From assembly GCA_902465495.1 (NCBI GenBank), contig CABQND010000012.1, positions 1 through 39,679 of the forward strand: a stretch of DNA of 39,679 nt, read 5' to 3'. The notes under the pieces are model-generated. The model searched no databases and had not been told where the DNA came from. It worked only from the letters and a program-made list of their open reading frames with translations. Every line of letters begins with the position of its first letter. Position 1 is the stretch's first letter. The DNA comes from an uncultured Eubacteriales bacterium (GTDB taxonomy: Bacteria > Bacillota > Clostridia > Christensenellales > Borkfalkiaceae). Shown here piece by piece: positions 21,976-30,608 of the stretch. The position numbers and the translations under genes are program-made.

Positions 21976-24723
21976 ATGGCAAAAGCAATTTTACAGCTGA
22001 AAGAGATCACAAAAGAATATAAAGTAGCCGATTCGTCGGTACATGCGTTGAGGGGTATCTCTTTATCTTTCCGCGCCAAAGAATTTGTGTCGATATTGGG
22101 ACCTTCCGGATGCGGAAAAACGACTCTTTTAAATATTATAGGCGGCTTGGATCAATATACAAGCGGCGATCTTATGATCAAGGGTGTATCCACCAAAGAC
22201 TATCATGACGGGGATTGGGACGCATATCGCAATCACAGTATCGGATTTGTATTTCAGAGCTACAACCTTATTCCGCATCAAACGGTTTTGGGAAATGTAG
22301 AGCTGGCGCTCACCCTTTCGGGAGTGTCGCCGCAGGAACGAAAAAAACGTGCGGCGCAGGCGTTGGAGCGCGTCGGGCTGGGTAAAGAGCTGAATAAAAA
22401 GCCCAATCAGCTTTCCGGCGGGCAGATGCAGCGTGTTGCGATTGCGCGTGCGCTTGTGAACAATCCCGAAATTTTGCTTGCGGACGAACCGACGGGGGCG
22501 TTGGATACAGAGACGAGCGTGCAGATCATGGATTTGATCAAAGAGATTGCCGGCGAGCGACTCGTGATCATGGTGACGCACAATCCTGAGCTTGCAAAAC
22601 TCTATTCGACAAGAATCGTAGAGCTCAAAGACGGGTTGGTTGTAGGTGATTCAAATCCTTTTGAAAATGATAAAGAGGATGAAAATCACGACGACGTATC
22701 AGAGAAAACGTTAAAAAAGGAAAAGCAGAAAAAACAGAAGAAGACCAGCATGTCCTTTTGGACGGCATTCTTGCTGTCGGGCAGGAATCTTTTGACCAAG
22801 AAGGGCAGAACGGCTGTTACATCCATAGCAGGCAGCATTGGAATTATCTCGGTATGTTTGGTACTGGCGCTTTCAAGCGGTTTTTCGAATTACATTGCCA
22901 AAACCGAAGAGGATATGCTATCCTATTACCCTGTGGAAATTTCCGAAACTTCTTTGGATCTGACGAAGGCAATGACGACTTTTATGAGCGGGGAAGGCGA
23001 TGATTTGAAGTTGGATCAGATCGAAGATAAAGTTTATGTAAATTCTTTTCTTTCACAATTAGCGCAGGGAATGATGACTTCCAATGATTTGAGTTCCGGA
23101 AATGTTGCAGATATCGGCGGCGAACAGATGACATATTTGCAATATATTGAAAATATGCCCGAAGACTTGTATAATGCTATTGTATACGGATATGGGGTAA
23201 GCCTTACGAACAATCTGTTTACGGATGTGTCCATCGGTTCGGAACAGACGGGTATAGAGCTTCCCGAAATGCATATGTCGTTGGGTTCGATTCGCGAATA
23301 TTACACCTATATACTCACGGAAATGGCAAATGAATATGCTTCAATGACGCAGTTCGTGCATTATTTTACCAATGTTGTCAATGTAATGCCCGGGACTTCC
23401 GACTTTTCCGATGAAAGTTACGGGGAATATGTGCTGAAACAGTATGATTTGATCGGGGAGTTTCCTTCTGCGGCGAATCAAGCGGTGCTTGTGATCGGCG
23501 ATGAAAATGATATGACCGATCTTACGCTTGCACAGCTGGGATTTTTGAACGAACAGGATTTTCTTGATTTGTTTCTAAATGCACAGGACGGTTCGGAGGG
23601 CGACGATGTTATAAGTTTTCCGTTTTATGATACGACAGACGAAAACGGAGAAGTAATAGAGGGCGTTATCGGGCATACGTATACATTGTATTATAATGAT
23701 GCGTTATATAAATCGTCTTCTGTTCCCGGATATGAATTTATGTACCAAGGCTATAAAGAGGCTTCGGATACGCCGGTTTCTTCGGAAGACGGGATCGAAA
23801 TTGAAGTGGTCGGGCTTTTGCGGCTTAAAGACGGATTGACATACGGTTGTTTGGAATCCGGATTGAATCTTACGGAAAAGTTGATACAGGACTATATTGC
23901 AGTAAATATGCAATCAGCCATTGTGCGTTATTTGAATGAAACCGAAAATGTTTCGATCTCGACGACAGCCGGAACGATCTCAATTTCGAATTATTTGCTC
24001 GGACAGCAAGACCCTTCAAAGTTACAGATCACGCCCGTGTTCGGTACAAGTTCGGATGGTGGATATACTTCGGTCGAATCGGTCGTTCGTTCGCTCGGCG
24101 GGGACAATACGCCAAATTCCCTCTCCATTTATGCCCGTGATTTTGATACAAAAGAAAAAATGCTGGCATACTTAGATGATTGGAACAGTGCGGTGGAAGA
24201 GGCGCGTACGGCTTATTTTGAAGCGAACGGCGAATATACAGGATATGACGGACCAACAGAAGTTTCTTATACGGATACAGTGGGTATCCTGATGGGAATG
24301 GTCCAGACAATATTAGATGCGATCACATATGTTCTGATTGCGTTTACGGGTATATCCCTTATAGTTTCGACGGTCATGATCGGGGTAATCACATACGTTT
24401 CGGTGGTCGAGCGGACCAAGGAAATCGGGATTTTGCGCTCGATCGGTGCACGGAAAAAGGATATTAAACACGTTTTCAATGCCGAAACGTTTATCATCGG
24501 ACTCTGTTCCGGATTGATCGGGGTTGGGATCGCTTACATTTTGCAGGTAATTATCAACTTGATTTTGACTCCGTTAACAGGAATTTCAGGGCTGGCGGCT
24601 CTTCCTGTGTTGGGCGCTCTGATCATGGTTGTGATCAGTATTGTACTGACGCTGATTTCCGGATTGGTCCCTGCGTCAGCAGCTGCAAAACGCGATCCTG
24701 TGGTAGCGTTGCGTACTGAATAA
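21976..24723 (+). CDS. MacB-type ABC exporter, ATPase fused to FtsX permease
   Basis: 915 aa. ATPase at the N-terminus: GPSGCGKTT (about 41-49), Q-loop FVFQSYNL, signature LSGGQMQRVAIARAL (about 144), LLADEPTGALD, switch His in MVTHNP. A charged linker with lysine runs (KKEKQKKQKK) leads to the first membrane helix (about 265-300), a large extracellular domain (about 300-770), then the FtsX domain with three helices (TYVLIAFTGISLIVSTVMIG, FIIGLCSGLIGVGIAYIL, LGALIMVVISIVLTLISG). The fusion and topology fit mechanotransmission exporters used for antimicrobial peptides or lipoprotein-linked substrates. Controlled by the MarR gene in front. Confidence 0.93.
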   Translation: MAKAILQLKEITKEYKVADSSVHALRGISLSFRAKEFVSILGPSGCGKTTLLNIIGGLDQYTSGDLMIKGVSTKDYHDGDWDAYRNHSIGFVFQSYNLIPHQTVLGNVELALTLSGVSPQERKKRAAQALERVGLGKELNKKPNQLSGGQMQRVAIARALVNNPEILLADEPTGALDTETSVQIMDLIKEIAGERLVIMVTHNPELAKLYSTRIVELKDGLVVGDSNPFENDKEDENHDDVSEKTLKKEKQKKQKKTSMSFWTAFLLSGRNLLTKKGRTAVTSIAGSIGIISVCLVLALSSGFSNYIAKTEEDMLSYYPVEISETSLDLTKAMTTFMSGEGDDLKLDQIEDKVYVNSFLSQLAQGMMTSNDLSSGNVADIGGEQMTYLQYIENMPEDLYNAIVYGYGVSLTNNLFTDVSIGSEQTGIELPEMHMSLGSIREYYTYILTEMANEYASMTQFVHYFTNVVNVMPGTSDFSDESYGEYVLKQYDLIGEFPSAANQAVLVIGDENDMTDLTLAQLGFLNEQDFLDLFLNAQDGSEGDDVISFPFYDTTDENGEVIEGVIGHTYTLYYNDALYKSSSVPGYEFMYQGYKEASDTPVSSEDGIEIEVVGLLRLKDGLTYGCLESGLNLTEKLIQDYIAVNMQSAIVRYLNETENVSISTTAGTISISNYLLGQQDPSKLQITPVFGTSSDGGYTSVESVVRSLGGDNTPNSLSIYARDFDTKEKMLAYLDDWNSAVEEARTAYFEANGEYTGYDGPTEVSYTDTVGILMGMVQTILDAITYVLIAFTGISLIVSTVMIGVITYVSVVERTKEIGILRSIGARKKDIKHVFNAETFIIGLCSGLIGVGIAYILQVIINLILTPLTGISGLAALPVLGALIMVVISIVLTLISGLVPASAAAKRDPVVALRTE

Positions 24724-24747
24724 ATACAGGATTTTCAAAAAAATGAT

Positions 24748-24782
24748 AAACGGGTGAGCCAATAGCGGTTCGCCCGTTTTTT
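24748..24782 (+). terminator. Intrinsic terminator after the ABC gene
   Basis: AAACGGGTGAGCC / GGTTCGCCCGTTT followed by T-rich sequence. Confidence 0.85.
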
Positions 24783-24820
24783 GCAGTCAAAAAGTGCGGA
24801 CAAAAAGATGTCGGCAACCT

Positions 24821-24849
24821 TTGCGAATGCCGTTTTGGCAGTATATAAT
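24821..24849 (+). promoter_or_regulatory. Promoter of the tail-fibre-like gene
   Basis: TTGCGA, 17 bp, TATAAT. Confidence 0.65.
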
Positions 24850-24858
24850 AAAGTTACG

Positions 24859-24888
24859 AAAAAGCGGACGCCGCGGCGGCCGCTTTTT
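24859..24888 (+). terminator. Hairpin in the tail-fibre leader, possible attenuator
   Basis: AAAAAGCGG / CCGCTTTTT around a GC-rich loop, located between the promoter and the GGGGAGG ribosome site. Confidence 0.5.
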
Positions 24889-24913
24889 ACATATATTTTC
24901 GGGGAGGACTGAA

Positions 24914-26584
24914 ATGATTTATTTTGCAGACGCTTCGGGCGCGGTGGCGCGCTGCGTGCCCGAGCGCGTGTTTCAGGGCTCTGCGGAAGGTATCCGAATC
25001 TATCTGGTAGCACCTTTTGCGCAGAGTGAAACGATTTCCGCGTCCTTCCGTTTGCCGAGCGGGGCCTCAACGAGGCCCTATCTTCTCAATTTCGAGGGGA
25101 CTTTAGACGGTGTGACGGACGGACAGGGAATGCAGATGTATGGTTGGAGCTTGCTTTTACCTACCGCGGTCACTGCGGATTTTGGAACGGTAACTGTTCA
25201 GTTTTATTGTAATGCAAGCGGAGTAGCGACTTCGGCGGTGCAGTTTACGGTTGAGCGGGGCGTGCGGCGTGAATTGCCCGAGGCGCCTTCGGATGAGGCC
25301 TATACGGAAATTGTAGAGGCCGTGGCGGCAATTTCTTCCGATCTGCATAGCGGATATTATGCGGCACGGGCAATGTATGCTTATAATTCTGCGCGAACCT
25401 ATGGTGCGAATGAGCTCGCTTTTGTTGCAGACGCAGGTGAGCGCGGAGCAATCGTACGATCTTTGCGCGAAAACAATGATACTGCTCCGTACGATGCAGA
25501 AGGGACGCTTGCCGCTGACAGCTGGTCGGAGGCGGTACGTTTAGATAATCTGTATACTGTCGAGGAAAACGCTTCTGCTTATGCATCTTCTGCCGCGGCT
25601 ATGGCAGAGACTGCACGGCAAAGTGCGGAAAATGCTCAAAATGCGGCTTCTTCCGTTCAAGGTAACGCGTCTTCTGCTCAGATAAATGCAGAAGCCGCAA
25701 GTGCAAGTGCGTCTTCTGCTTCAGAGAGCGCATCTGCGGCGCAAACGAGTGCTTCTTCTGCGCAAGAATCGGCGAGACTGGCGCAGGAAGCGCTGTCTAA
25801 GGTGGAAGAGATCACCGGCGGGGATTATGTCACCCGATCGGCCTTTGCAGATGTAATTAGCGGAAAACAAAAAGTAGGCGCGGCCTTGGTGGCTGATTCA
25901 GCGACCAAGGCAGATACTGCCGTAAATGCTGAAACTGCCGCACGTGCCGATACGGCGACACATGCCGAAACTTCAACAAGCGCTGAAACGGCGGAATCGG
26001 CTCAAAGTGCAGTATCGGCACAGAGCGCTCAAACCGCAACAGCGGCGGGAAATGTTACGACAAGCATCGCAGGCAAACAGATCGCTTCAATTTTTGAAAG
26101 CGATGGCATAACAGTTAAATCCGCAACCAAAGCATCGGATGACGGGCAAGGAAACGAAATTGCCTCCACGTATGTAAAGAAAACGGATTTGCTTGATCTT
26201 GTCTATCCGATCGGGACAATTGTTTATAATTACGATACGGGTGGAAGCAGTCCGGCATCTGTTCTTGGCGGCTCATGGACAAGAATTTATGATAAATTTT
26301 TAATTGGTGCAGGTTCAAATTATACTGTCGGTACAGAAGGAGGCGAAGAATTTCACCAGCTTACAACAGCCGAAATTCCGTCGCATGACCATTCAACAGG
26401 CGTTAGGATGAAATGGGTAGACGCAGCGACATCAAACGCACTTACGCACGCATGGGCAAGTTCAACGGGAAATTTGGCTATTTTAACAAACCCGCAACCG
26501 TATACAAGCAGTGTGGGGGATGATACGCCGCACAACAACATGCCGCCATACAGAGCGGTTTGGATGTGGAGGAGGACAGCATAA
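24914..26584 (+). CDS. Phage tail-fibre/baseplate-like protein
   Basis: 556 aa. ATG (MIYFADASGAV) follows GGGGAGG. Parts: an N-terminal beta-rich region (about 1-125) like phage baseplate-upper or fibre-attachment domains; Ala/Ser-rich helical repeats (about 215-390, e.g. SASSASESASAAQTS and ETAARADTATHAETS), which suggest a trimeric coiled shaft; and a C-terminal phage tail collar/Gp10-like domain (YPIGTIVYNYDTGGSSPASVLGGSWTRIYDKFLIGAG, HDHSTG, ending DDTPHNNMPPYRAVWMWRRTA). It would mediate receptor binding by a phage or phage-like particle, but no other structural gene is nearby. Confidence 0.8.
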   Translation: MIYFADASGAVARCVPERVFQGSAEGIRIYLVAPFAQSETISASFRLPSGASTRPYLLNFEGTLDGVTDGQGMQMYGWSLLLPTAVTADFGTVTVQFYCNASGVATSAVQFTVERGVRRELPEAPSDEAYTEIVEAVAAISSDLHSGYYAARAMYAYNSARTYGANELAFVADAGERGAIVRSLRENNDTAPYDAEGTLAADSWSEAVRLDNLYTVEENASAYASSAAAMAETARQSAENAQNAASSVQGNASSAQINAEAASASASSASESASAAQTSASSAQESARLAQEALSKVEEITGGDYVTRSAFADVISGKQKVGAALVADSATKADTAVNAETAARADTATHAETSTSAETAESAQSAVSAQSAQTATAAGNVTTSIAGKQIASIFESDGITVKSATKASDDGQGNEIASTYVKKTDLLDLVYPIGTIVYNYDTGGSSPASVLGGSWTRIYDKFLIGAGSNYTVGTEGGEEFHQLTTAEIPSHDHSTGVRMKWVDAATSNALTHAWASSTGNLAILTNPQPYTSSVGDDTPHNNMPPYRAVWMWRRTA

Positions 26585-27048
26585 TGCGTATTTTTGACGA
26601 AACAAAAGCAAAAGAAATTACAGATCCCGATCTTGAAAAAGGATATTTGCAGGCGGATAAGTTGTTGATCGCACACCATGATGCGCAGGAAGAAGTGCAG
26701 GAACAAAAACATGAAGAACTACTGCATGAGTACCCGAACGGCGGAAAAGAATATATGGAAGTCATAGACGTACCATATCAGCCCGCAAAAGAGGCGTGGG
26801 ACGAATACGAAGACATTCAGGTGTATATTTCCTATACGGAAGAGGAGCTTGAACAGATCAAAGCGGACAGTTTGCGAAAGCAAAGAGAATCGGAATGTTT
26901 CCCGATCGTCAATCGAGGTGCGCTATGGTATGATAAATTGACCGAAGAACAGCGTTCGGAGCTTTCTGTTTGGTACGAAGCATGGCTGGACGCGCCTGCA
27001 ACGGGCGAAGCGCCGGTTTTGCCTGCTTGGATCAGCGAAGTGCGTTAA
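26584..27048 (+). CDS. Tail-fibre partner/assembly-like protein, 154 aa
   Basis: The ATG overlaps the stop of the fibre gene (TAATG) and has GGAGGAGG upstream, so it is co-translated. Acidic, with EEVQEQKHEELLHEY in the middle and a C-terminal block LTEEQRSELSVWYEAWLDAPATGEAPVLPAWISEV that resembles the ends of small proteins encoded after phage fibres (XkdW/DUF4376-like chaperones). Function inferred from position and this block. Confidence 0.6.
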   Translation: MRIFDETKAKEITDPDLEKGYLQADKLLIAHHDAQEEVQEQKHEELLHEYPNGGKEYMEVIDVPYQPAKEAWDEYEDIQVYISYTEEELEQIKADSLRKQRESECFPIVNRGALWYDKLTEEQRSELSVWYEAWLDAPATGEAPVLPAWISEVR

Positions 27049-27082
27049 AACGCAGTGTATTAACGCTGTAAAGGAAATCGAA

Positions 27083-27111
27083 TTGCATTTTTTTAAAAAA
27101 CGTGTTACAAT
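27083..27111 (+). promoter_or_regulatory. Promoter of queH, predicted leaderless
   Basis: TTGCAT, 17 bp, TACAAT; the ATG starts after exactly 6 nt and no ribosome site is present. Confidence 0.7.
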
Positions 27112-27117
27112 GGGCAC

Positions 27118-27720
27118 ATGAACAAATGCGATATGAACAAAAAGATGTTGGAGATAATGGACAAAGTGCCTGCGGGCACGCGGCTCTTGCTGCACAGCTG
27201 CTGCGGTCCGTGTTCTTCCCGATGTCTGGAAACGCTGAAAGAAAAATTTGCCGTGACCGTCCTGTATTATAATCCGAACATCACCGACCGTTCGGAATAT
27301 GAAAAGCGCAAGGGTGAACAGATCCGTTTGTTGCGGGAAACGGGCTGGGCGGAGTTTCTTGACTGTGATTATGATCCTGCCGAATTTTTTGCGGCGGCAA
27401 AAGGATTGGAGGGGGAAAAGGAGGGCGGTGCGCGCTGTTATCGCTGTTATGAACTGCGCCTTGCCGAAACTGCTCGCATTGCCGCAGAAAAGGGCTTTGC
27501 TTTTTTCTGTACAACGCTCTCCGTCAGCCCGCATAAAAATGCACAGTGGATCAACGAAATCGGCGAACGTTTTGAAAAAGAATACGGCGTACAATGGCTG
27601 TATTCCGATTTTAAAAAACAAAACGGGTATCTTCGTTCGGTGGAGCTCGCCAAAGAATATCATTTATACCGTCAAAATTATTGCGGCTGTGTCTTTTCGG
27701 ACTGGACAAAAGGGCAATGA
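27118..27720 (+). CDS. queH: Epoxyqueuosine reductase QueH
   Basis: 200 aa, last step of queuosine synthesis: epoxyqueuosine to queuosine in tRNA. Diagnostic cysteines are present: LLLHSCCGPCSSRC (C28, C29, C32), RCYRCYELRL in the middle, and YCGC near the end, which hold the metal/iron-sulfur centre in this cobalamin-independent family (formerly DUF208). The first ATG coincides with the predicted transcription start; an internal ATG 15 bases later also lacks a ribosome site. No other queuosine gene is in the window. Confidence 0.93.
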   Translation: MNKCDMNKKMLEIMDKVPAGTRLLLHSCCGPCSSRCLETLKEKFAVTVLYYNPNITDRSEYEKRKGEQIRLLRETGWAEFLDCDYDPAEFFAAAKGLEGEKEGGARCYRCYELRLAETARIAAEKGFAFFCTTLSVSPHKNAQWINEIGERFEKEYGVQWLYSDFKKQNGYLRSVELAKEYHLYRQNYCGCVFSDWTKGQ

Positions 27721-27743
27721 GTGTTCATTGTACAGTACAAACA

Positions 27744-27779
27744 GGCGCGGGACTTATCGGTCCCGCGCCTTAATTTTTT
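27744..27779 (+). terminator. Intrinsic terminator after queH
   Basis: GGCGCGGGAC / GTCCCGCGCC, 10-bp stem, then TTAATTTTTT. Confidence 0.85.
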
Positions 27780-27807
27780 ACCGTGAAAGATTTTTGTTTA
27801 AAAATGA

Positions 27808-27836
27808 TTGACAGAGCTTTGATTTTACGCTACAAT
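27808..27836 (+). promoter_or_regulatory. Promoter of the isc operon
   Basis: TTGACA, 17 bp, TACAAT. Confidence 0.85.
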
Positions 27837-27839
27837 AAA

Positions 27840-27858
27840 TGCAACTAATTTGGTTGCA
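27840..27858 (+). promoter_or_regulatory. Candidate IscR operator
   Basis: TGCAAC-N7-GTTGCA inverted repeat covering the predicted transcription start, consistent with autoregulation by the Rrf2 protein encoded next. Confidence 0.55.
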
Positions 27859-27893
27859 ATTAAGAAAAGGCGCGAGCCGAAGGAGAAAAGGGT

Positions 27894-28337
27894 ATGCGGT
27901 TATCGTCAAAGTCGCAATATGGGTTGAAAGCGTGTTTTATTCTGGCGCAGAATTATCCGCAGCGCTGTGTGAGTGCGTCGGCGCTGGAAAAGGAGATCGC
28001 CGTATCGGGCAAGTATATCGAAAAGATCATGCGCATGCTTGCAGGGCAAGGCATTGTTGCGGCAGAGCGCGGGGTTTCGGGCGGATATAAGCTGACGCGG
28101 GAACCGTCAAAGATCACGATCGGCGACGTAGCTCGCGCGCTGGAAGACAATATGGAGATCGCGGATTGTATCACGTCGGGGTGTGAGCGCTGTGCGACAG
28201 GCGAGGTCTGGCGCAAGCTGTATGCGGGGATCAACGAGGTGCTCGATTCAATGACTTTGCAATCGGTGCTTGATGAAAACTGTGAAGTGCGCGTGTGCCG
28301 CCCGCGCGAGGATACAAATGGCTGCCGCGCCGTATAA
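27894..28337 (+). CDS. iscR: Rrf2-family regulator (IscR-like)
   Basis: 147 aa; GAAGGAG precedes the ATG. Winged helix MRLSSKSQYGLKACFILA..., SGKYIEKIMRMLAGQGIVAAERGVSGGYKLTR, then the cysteine cluster DCITSGCERC (C-x4-C-x2-C), which would hold an iron-sulfur cluster. First gene of an operon with a cysteine desulfurase and IscU scaffold, so it most likely senses Fe-S status and represses the operon. Two further cysteines lie near the C-terminus. Confidence 0.9.
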   Translation: MRLSSKSQYGLKACFILAQNYPQRCVSASALEKEIAVSGKYIEKIMRMLAGQGIVAAERGVSGGYKLTREPSKITIGDVARALEDNMEIADCITSGCERCATGEVWRKLYAGINEVLDSMTLQSVLDENCEVRVCRPREDTNGCRAV

Positions 28338-28396
28338 GATCGATATGGTATGGTGTGCAAAAAGTTTGTTAAAATTTAAAAAAGAGAGTGTATTGT

Positions 28397-29578
28397 ATGA
28401 AGAACATATATTTTGACCACGCGGCGACGACGCCGGTCGATCCGCAGGTCCTTGAAAAGATGTTGCCGTATTTTACGGACAATTTCGGAAATCCCAATTC
28501 CCAGCACGCATTCGGCAGACGGAGCGTTTGCGCCGTGGACGAGGCGCGCGACACGGTCGCGTCGCTCATCGGTGCTAAGCCAAGTGAAATTTATTTCACG
28601 TCGGGCGGAACGGAGTCGGACAACTGGGCGATCCGCGGCGCGGCACACGCGAACGCACAAAAGGGGAAACACCTGATCGTGAGCGCTGTGGAGCATCCTG
28701 CAATGATCACGACCGCAAAAGAGCTGGAAAAAGAGGGTTTTGAGGTTACTTTTGCGGCGGTGGACGAGTTCGGCAGGGTGGACATTGCAAAGCTCGAAGG
28801 GGCGATCCGTCCCGATACTACCTTCATCGGCGTGATGACGGCGAACAACGAAGTGGGCACGATTCAATCCATCGCGGAGATTTCCGCTCTCGCGAAGGAG
28901 CGCGGCATTGTATTTTTTACGGACGCGGTGCAGGCGGCCGGCGCGATTCCTTTGAACGTGAACGAGCCCGCCGTCGACATGCTTTCCTTTTCGGGGCATA
29001 AATTTTACGGCCCGAAGGGCGTGGGTGTTTTGTATGTGCGTTCGGGAAAACGCATCGGCAAAATCATCACGGGCGGACACCAGGAGCGCAGCATGCGCGG
29101 GGGTACGACAAATGTCCCGGGGATCGTCGGGCTTGCGGAGGCTTTGCGGCTTGCAACGGCGGATCTGTCGCAAAATGCCGCATACGTTGCGTCCGTTCGC
29201 GATCATTTTATTGCCCGCGTGCTCAACGAGATCCCGTATGTAAAGCTCAACGGGCATCCGAAAGATCGGCTTCCGAACAATGCGAATTTTTCCTTCCGCT
29301 ATGTGGAGGGAGAATCGCTGTTGTTCAGTCTCGACCTTGCGGGTATTGCCGTTTCCAGCGGTTCGGCGTGTTCGTCCGGTTCGCTCGAACCCAGCCATGT
29401 TTTGCTCGCGATGGGCTTGCCCGAAGGGCTTGCGCACGGTTCCATCCGTTTTTCGTTCGGGAAGGAGAATACCATCCAAGAGGCGGATTATGCGGTGGAC
29501 AAACTGAAAGAGATCATCGTGAAATTGCGCGCGCTTTCGCCGCTCTTTCCCAAAGATCTGAAAAATGAAGTGTATTGA
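28397..29578 (+). CDS. iscS: Cysteine desulfurase IscS/NifS
   Basis: 393 aa PLP enzyme releasing sulfur from cysteine for Fe-S clusters. ATG (MKNIYFDHAATT) has AGAGAG eight bases upstream; a GTG nine bases earlier overlaps that site. Motifs: FDHAATTP, TSGGTESDN, VEHPA, PLP lysine in SFSGHKFYGPKG (about 201), RGGTTN, and the mobile-loop cysteine in SSGSACSSGS (about 324), typical of the IscS/NifS group. Between iscR and iscU. A long reverse-strand frame over this region is a shadow of codon bias. Confidence 0.96.
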   Translation: MKNIYFDHAATTPVDPQVLEKMLPYFTDNFGNPNSQHAFGRRSVCAVDEARDTVASLIGAKPSEIYFTSGGTESDNWAIRGAAHANAQKGKHLIVSAVEHPAMITTAKELEKEGFEVTFAAVDEFGRVDIAKLEGAIRPDTTFIGVMTANNEVGTIQSIAEISALAKERGIVFFTDAVQAAGAIPLNVNEPAVDMLSFSGHKFYGPKGVGVLYVRSGKRIGKIITGGHQERSMRGGTTNVPGIVGLAEALRLATADLSQNAAYVASVRDHFIARVLNEIPYVKLNGHPKDRLPNNANFSFRYVEGESLLFSLDLAGIAVSSGSACSSGSLEPSHVLLAMGLPEGLAHGSIRFSFGKENTIQEADYAVDKLKEIIVKLRALSPLFPKDLKNEVY

Positions 29579-29590
29579 CGGAGGAAAGAT

Positions 29591-29971
29591 ATGTATACCG
29601 AAAAAGTGATGGAGGCATTCCAGAACCCAAAAAATGTGGGGGAGATCGAAAATTACGACGGCATGGGCATGATCGGGAGCGAGGCATGCGGCGATATTAT
29701 GCAGGTGTTTATCAAAGTGGATGACGGTGTGATCACGGACGCAAAATTTAAGACATTTGGCTGTGCGGCGGCGATCGCGACGTCTTCGACGGCGACGGAA
29801 ATGATCCGCGGCATGACGGTCGATGAGGCGCTGGAAGTGACCAACAAGAAGGTGATCGATGTACTCGGCGGGCTTCCTCCTCAAAAGATCCATTGCTCCG
29901 TGCTTGCCGAACAGGCGATCAAAGCGGCGATCGAAGATTATAAAAAGCGCATTGCGGCACAGGGGTGCTGA
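29591..29971 (+). CDS. iscU: Fe-S scaffold protein IscU/NifU N-domain
   Basis: 126 aa; GGAGGAAAG precedes the ATG. Starts MYTEKVMEAFQNPKNVGE, with the three scaffold cysteines in EACGD, TFGCAAAIATSS and QKIHCSVLAEQ; the Asp of CGD is the residue that tunes cluster release. It receives sulfur from the desulfurase encoded 12 bp upstream. No HscAB or ferredoxin follows, as usual in Bacillota. Confidence 0.96.
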   Translation: MYTEKVMEAFQNPKNVGEIENYDGMGMIGSEACGDIMQVFIKVDDGVITDAKFKTFGCAAAIATSSTATEMIRGMTVDEALEVTNKKVIDVLGGLPPQKIHCSVLAEQAIKAAIEDYKKRIAAQGC

Positions 29972-29972
29972 T

Positions 29973-30458
29973 ATGCGCAAAGCAGAACGCGAGATCGCAA
30001 ACGAACAGGAAAAATTCGCGGCACTTCTTCGCTGCGAAAGCATGACTCTTGCTCTTCGCACGGACAGTGCGCCCTATCTCGTGCCGCTCAATTTCGGCGC
30101 GGAACTGAAAGAGGACGGGCTGGTCCTGTATTTTCATTGTGCCGCTGAGGGAACAAAGCTCGGCCTTTTGCGCGCGGATGCGCTGGTAGGGTTTTGTGCT
30201 CACCGTCAGATACGCGTGTTCAACAAGGGCGTTGCTCCCTGCGGATATACGACCGATTATGAGAGCGTGTGCGGCGAAGGCATCGCCGAGATCGTGACCG
30301 ACGAAAGAGAGCGCCTGCACGGGCTGAAAGTTTTGATGGCACACTATACGGACGAAATATTTTCGGACGAGACATTCGCGCCGCGCGCGCTCGCGATCAC
30401 GACGGTGGTGCGCATCCGCGTGCATAAATGGACGGGAAAGCGGCTCGTACGTTTTTAG
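29973..30458 (+). CDS. Pyridoxamine 5'-phosphate oxidase-like flavoprotein
   Basis: 161 aa beginning one base after the iscU stop, with only weak GGGGTG in front, so translation is probably coupled. Split-barrel FMN-binding pattern: MRKAEREIANEQEKFAALLRCESMTLAL, APYLVPLNFGAEL, LYFHCAAEGTKLGLLRADALVGFCA, and a C-terminal VVRIRVHKWTGKR. It resembles the nitroimidazole-resistance (NimA-like) flavin-binding branch. The redox substrate is unknown; location in the isc operon suggests a redox or stress role. Confidence 0.85.
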   Translation: MRKAEREIANEQEKFAALLRCESMTLALRTDSAPYLVPLNFGAELKEDGLVLYFHCAAEGTKLGLLRADALVGFCAHRQIRVFNKGVAPCGYTTDYESVCGEGIAEIVTDERERLHGLKVLMAHYTDEIFSDETFAPRALAITTVVRIRVHKWTGKRLVRF

Positions 30459-30473
30459 AAGGCTTCAGGCAAT

Positions 30474-30502
30474 TTGACAATTTTGAAATAAAGAGTTATA
30501 AT
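30474..30502 (+). promoter_or_regulatory. Consensus promoter with no protein gene behind it
   Basis: Exact TTGACA, 17 bp, TATAAT. Transcription would begin near 30508. Confidence 0.85.
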
Positions 30503-30507
30503 AATTC

Positions 30508-30600
30508 ATGAAAAATAAAGCGTGCCGTGTCGGGCACAGACGTAAGTCCAATCAAAGAAATCTTTGGTGCGTGGTCTGTTTAAGACCGCGCGCTTTTTTG
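30508..30600 (+). ncRNA. Candidate small RNA (about 90 nt)
   Basis: It starts at the predicted start of a perfect promoter and ends in a terminator (GCGTGGTCT / AGACCGCGC then T6). Internal hairpins are GTGCC..GGCAC and CAAAG-AAAT-CTTTG. An ATG at the very start opens a 31-codon frame (MKNKACRVGHRRKS...WCVVC..) running through the terminator, so a leaderless peptide is an alternative. No RNA family was recognised. Confidence 0.5.
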
Positions 30601-30608
30601 TAAATTAA

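Noticed and set aside
24914..27048. Prophage
   Set aside because: No capsid, terminase, portal, lysis or integrase gene is present around the fibre gene.
28376..30061. 561-codon open frame on the minus strand over the isc genes
   Set aside because: It lies opposite iscS and iscU, whose motifs are complete; the frame is an artefact of GC-rich codon bias.
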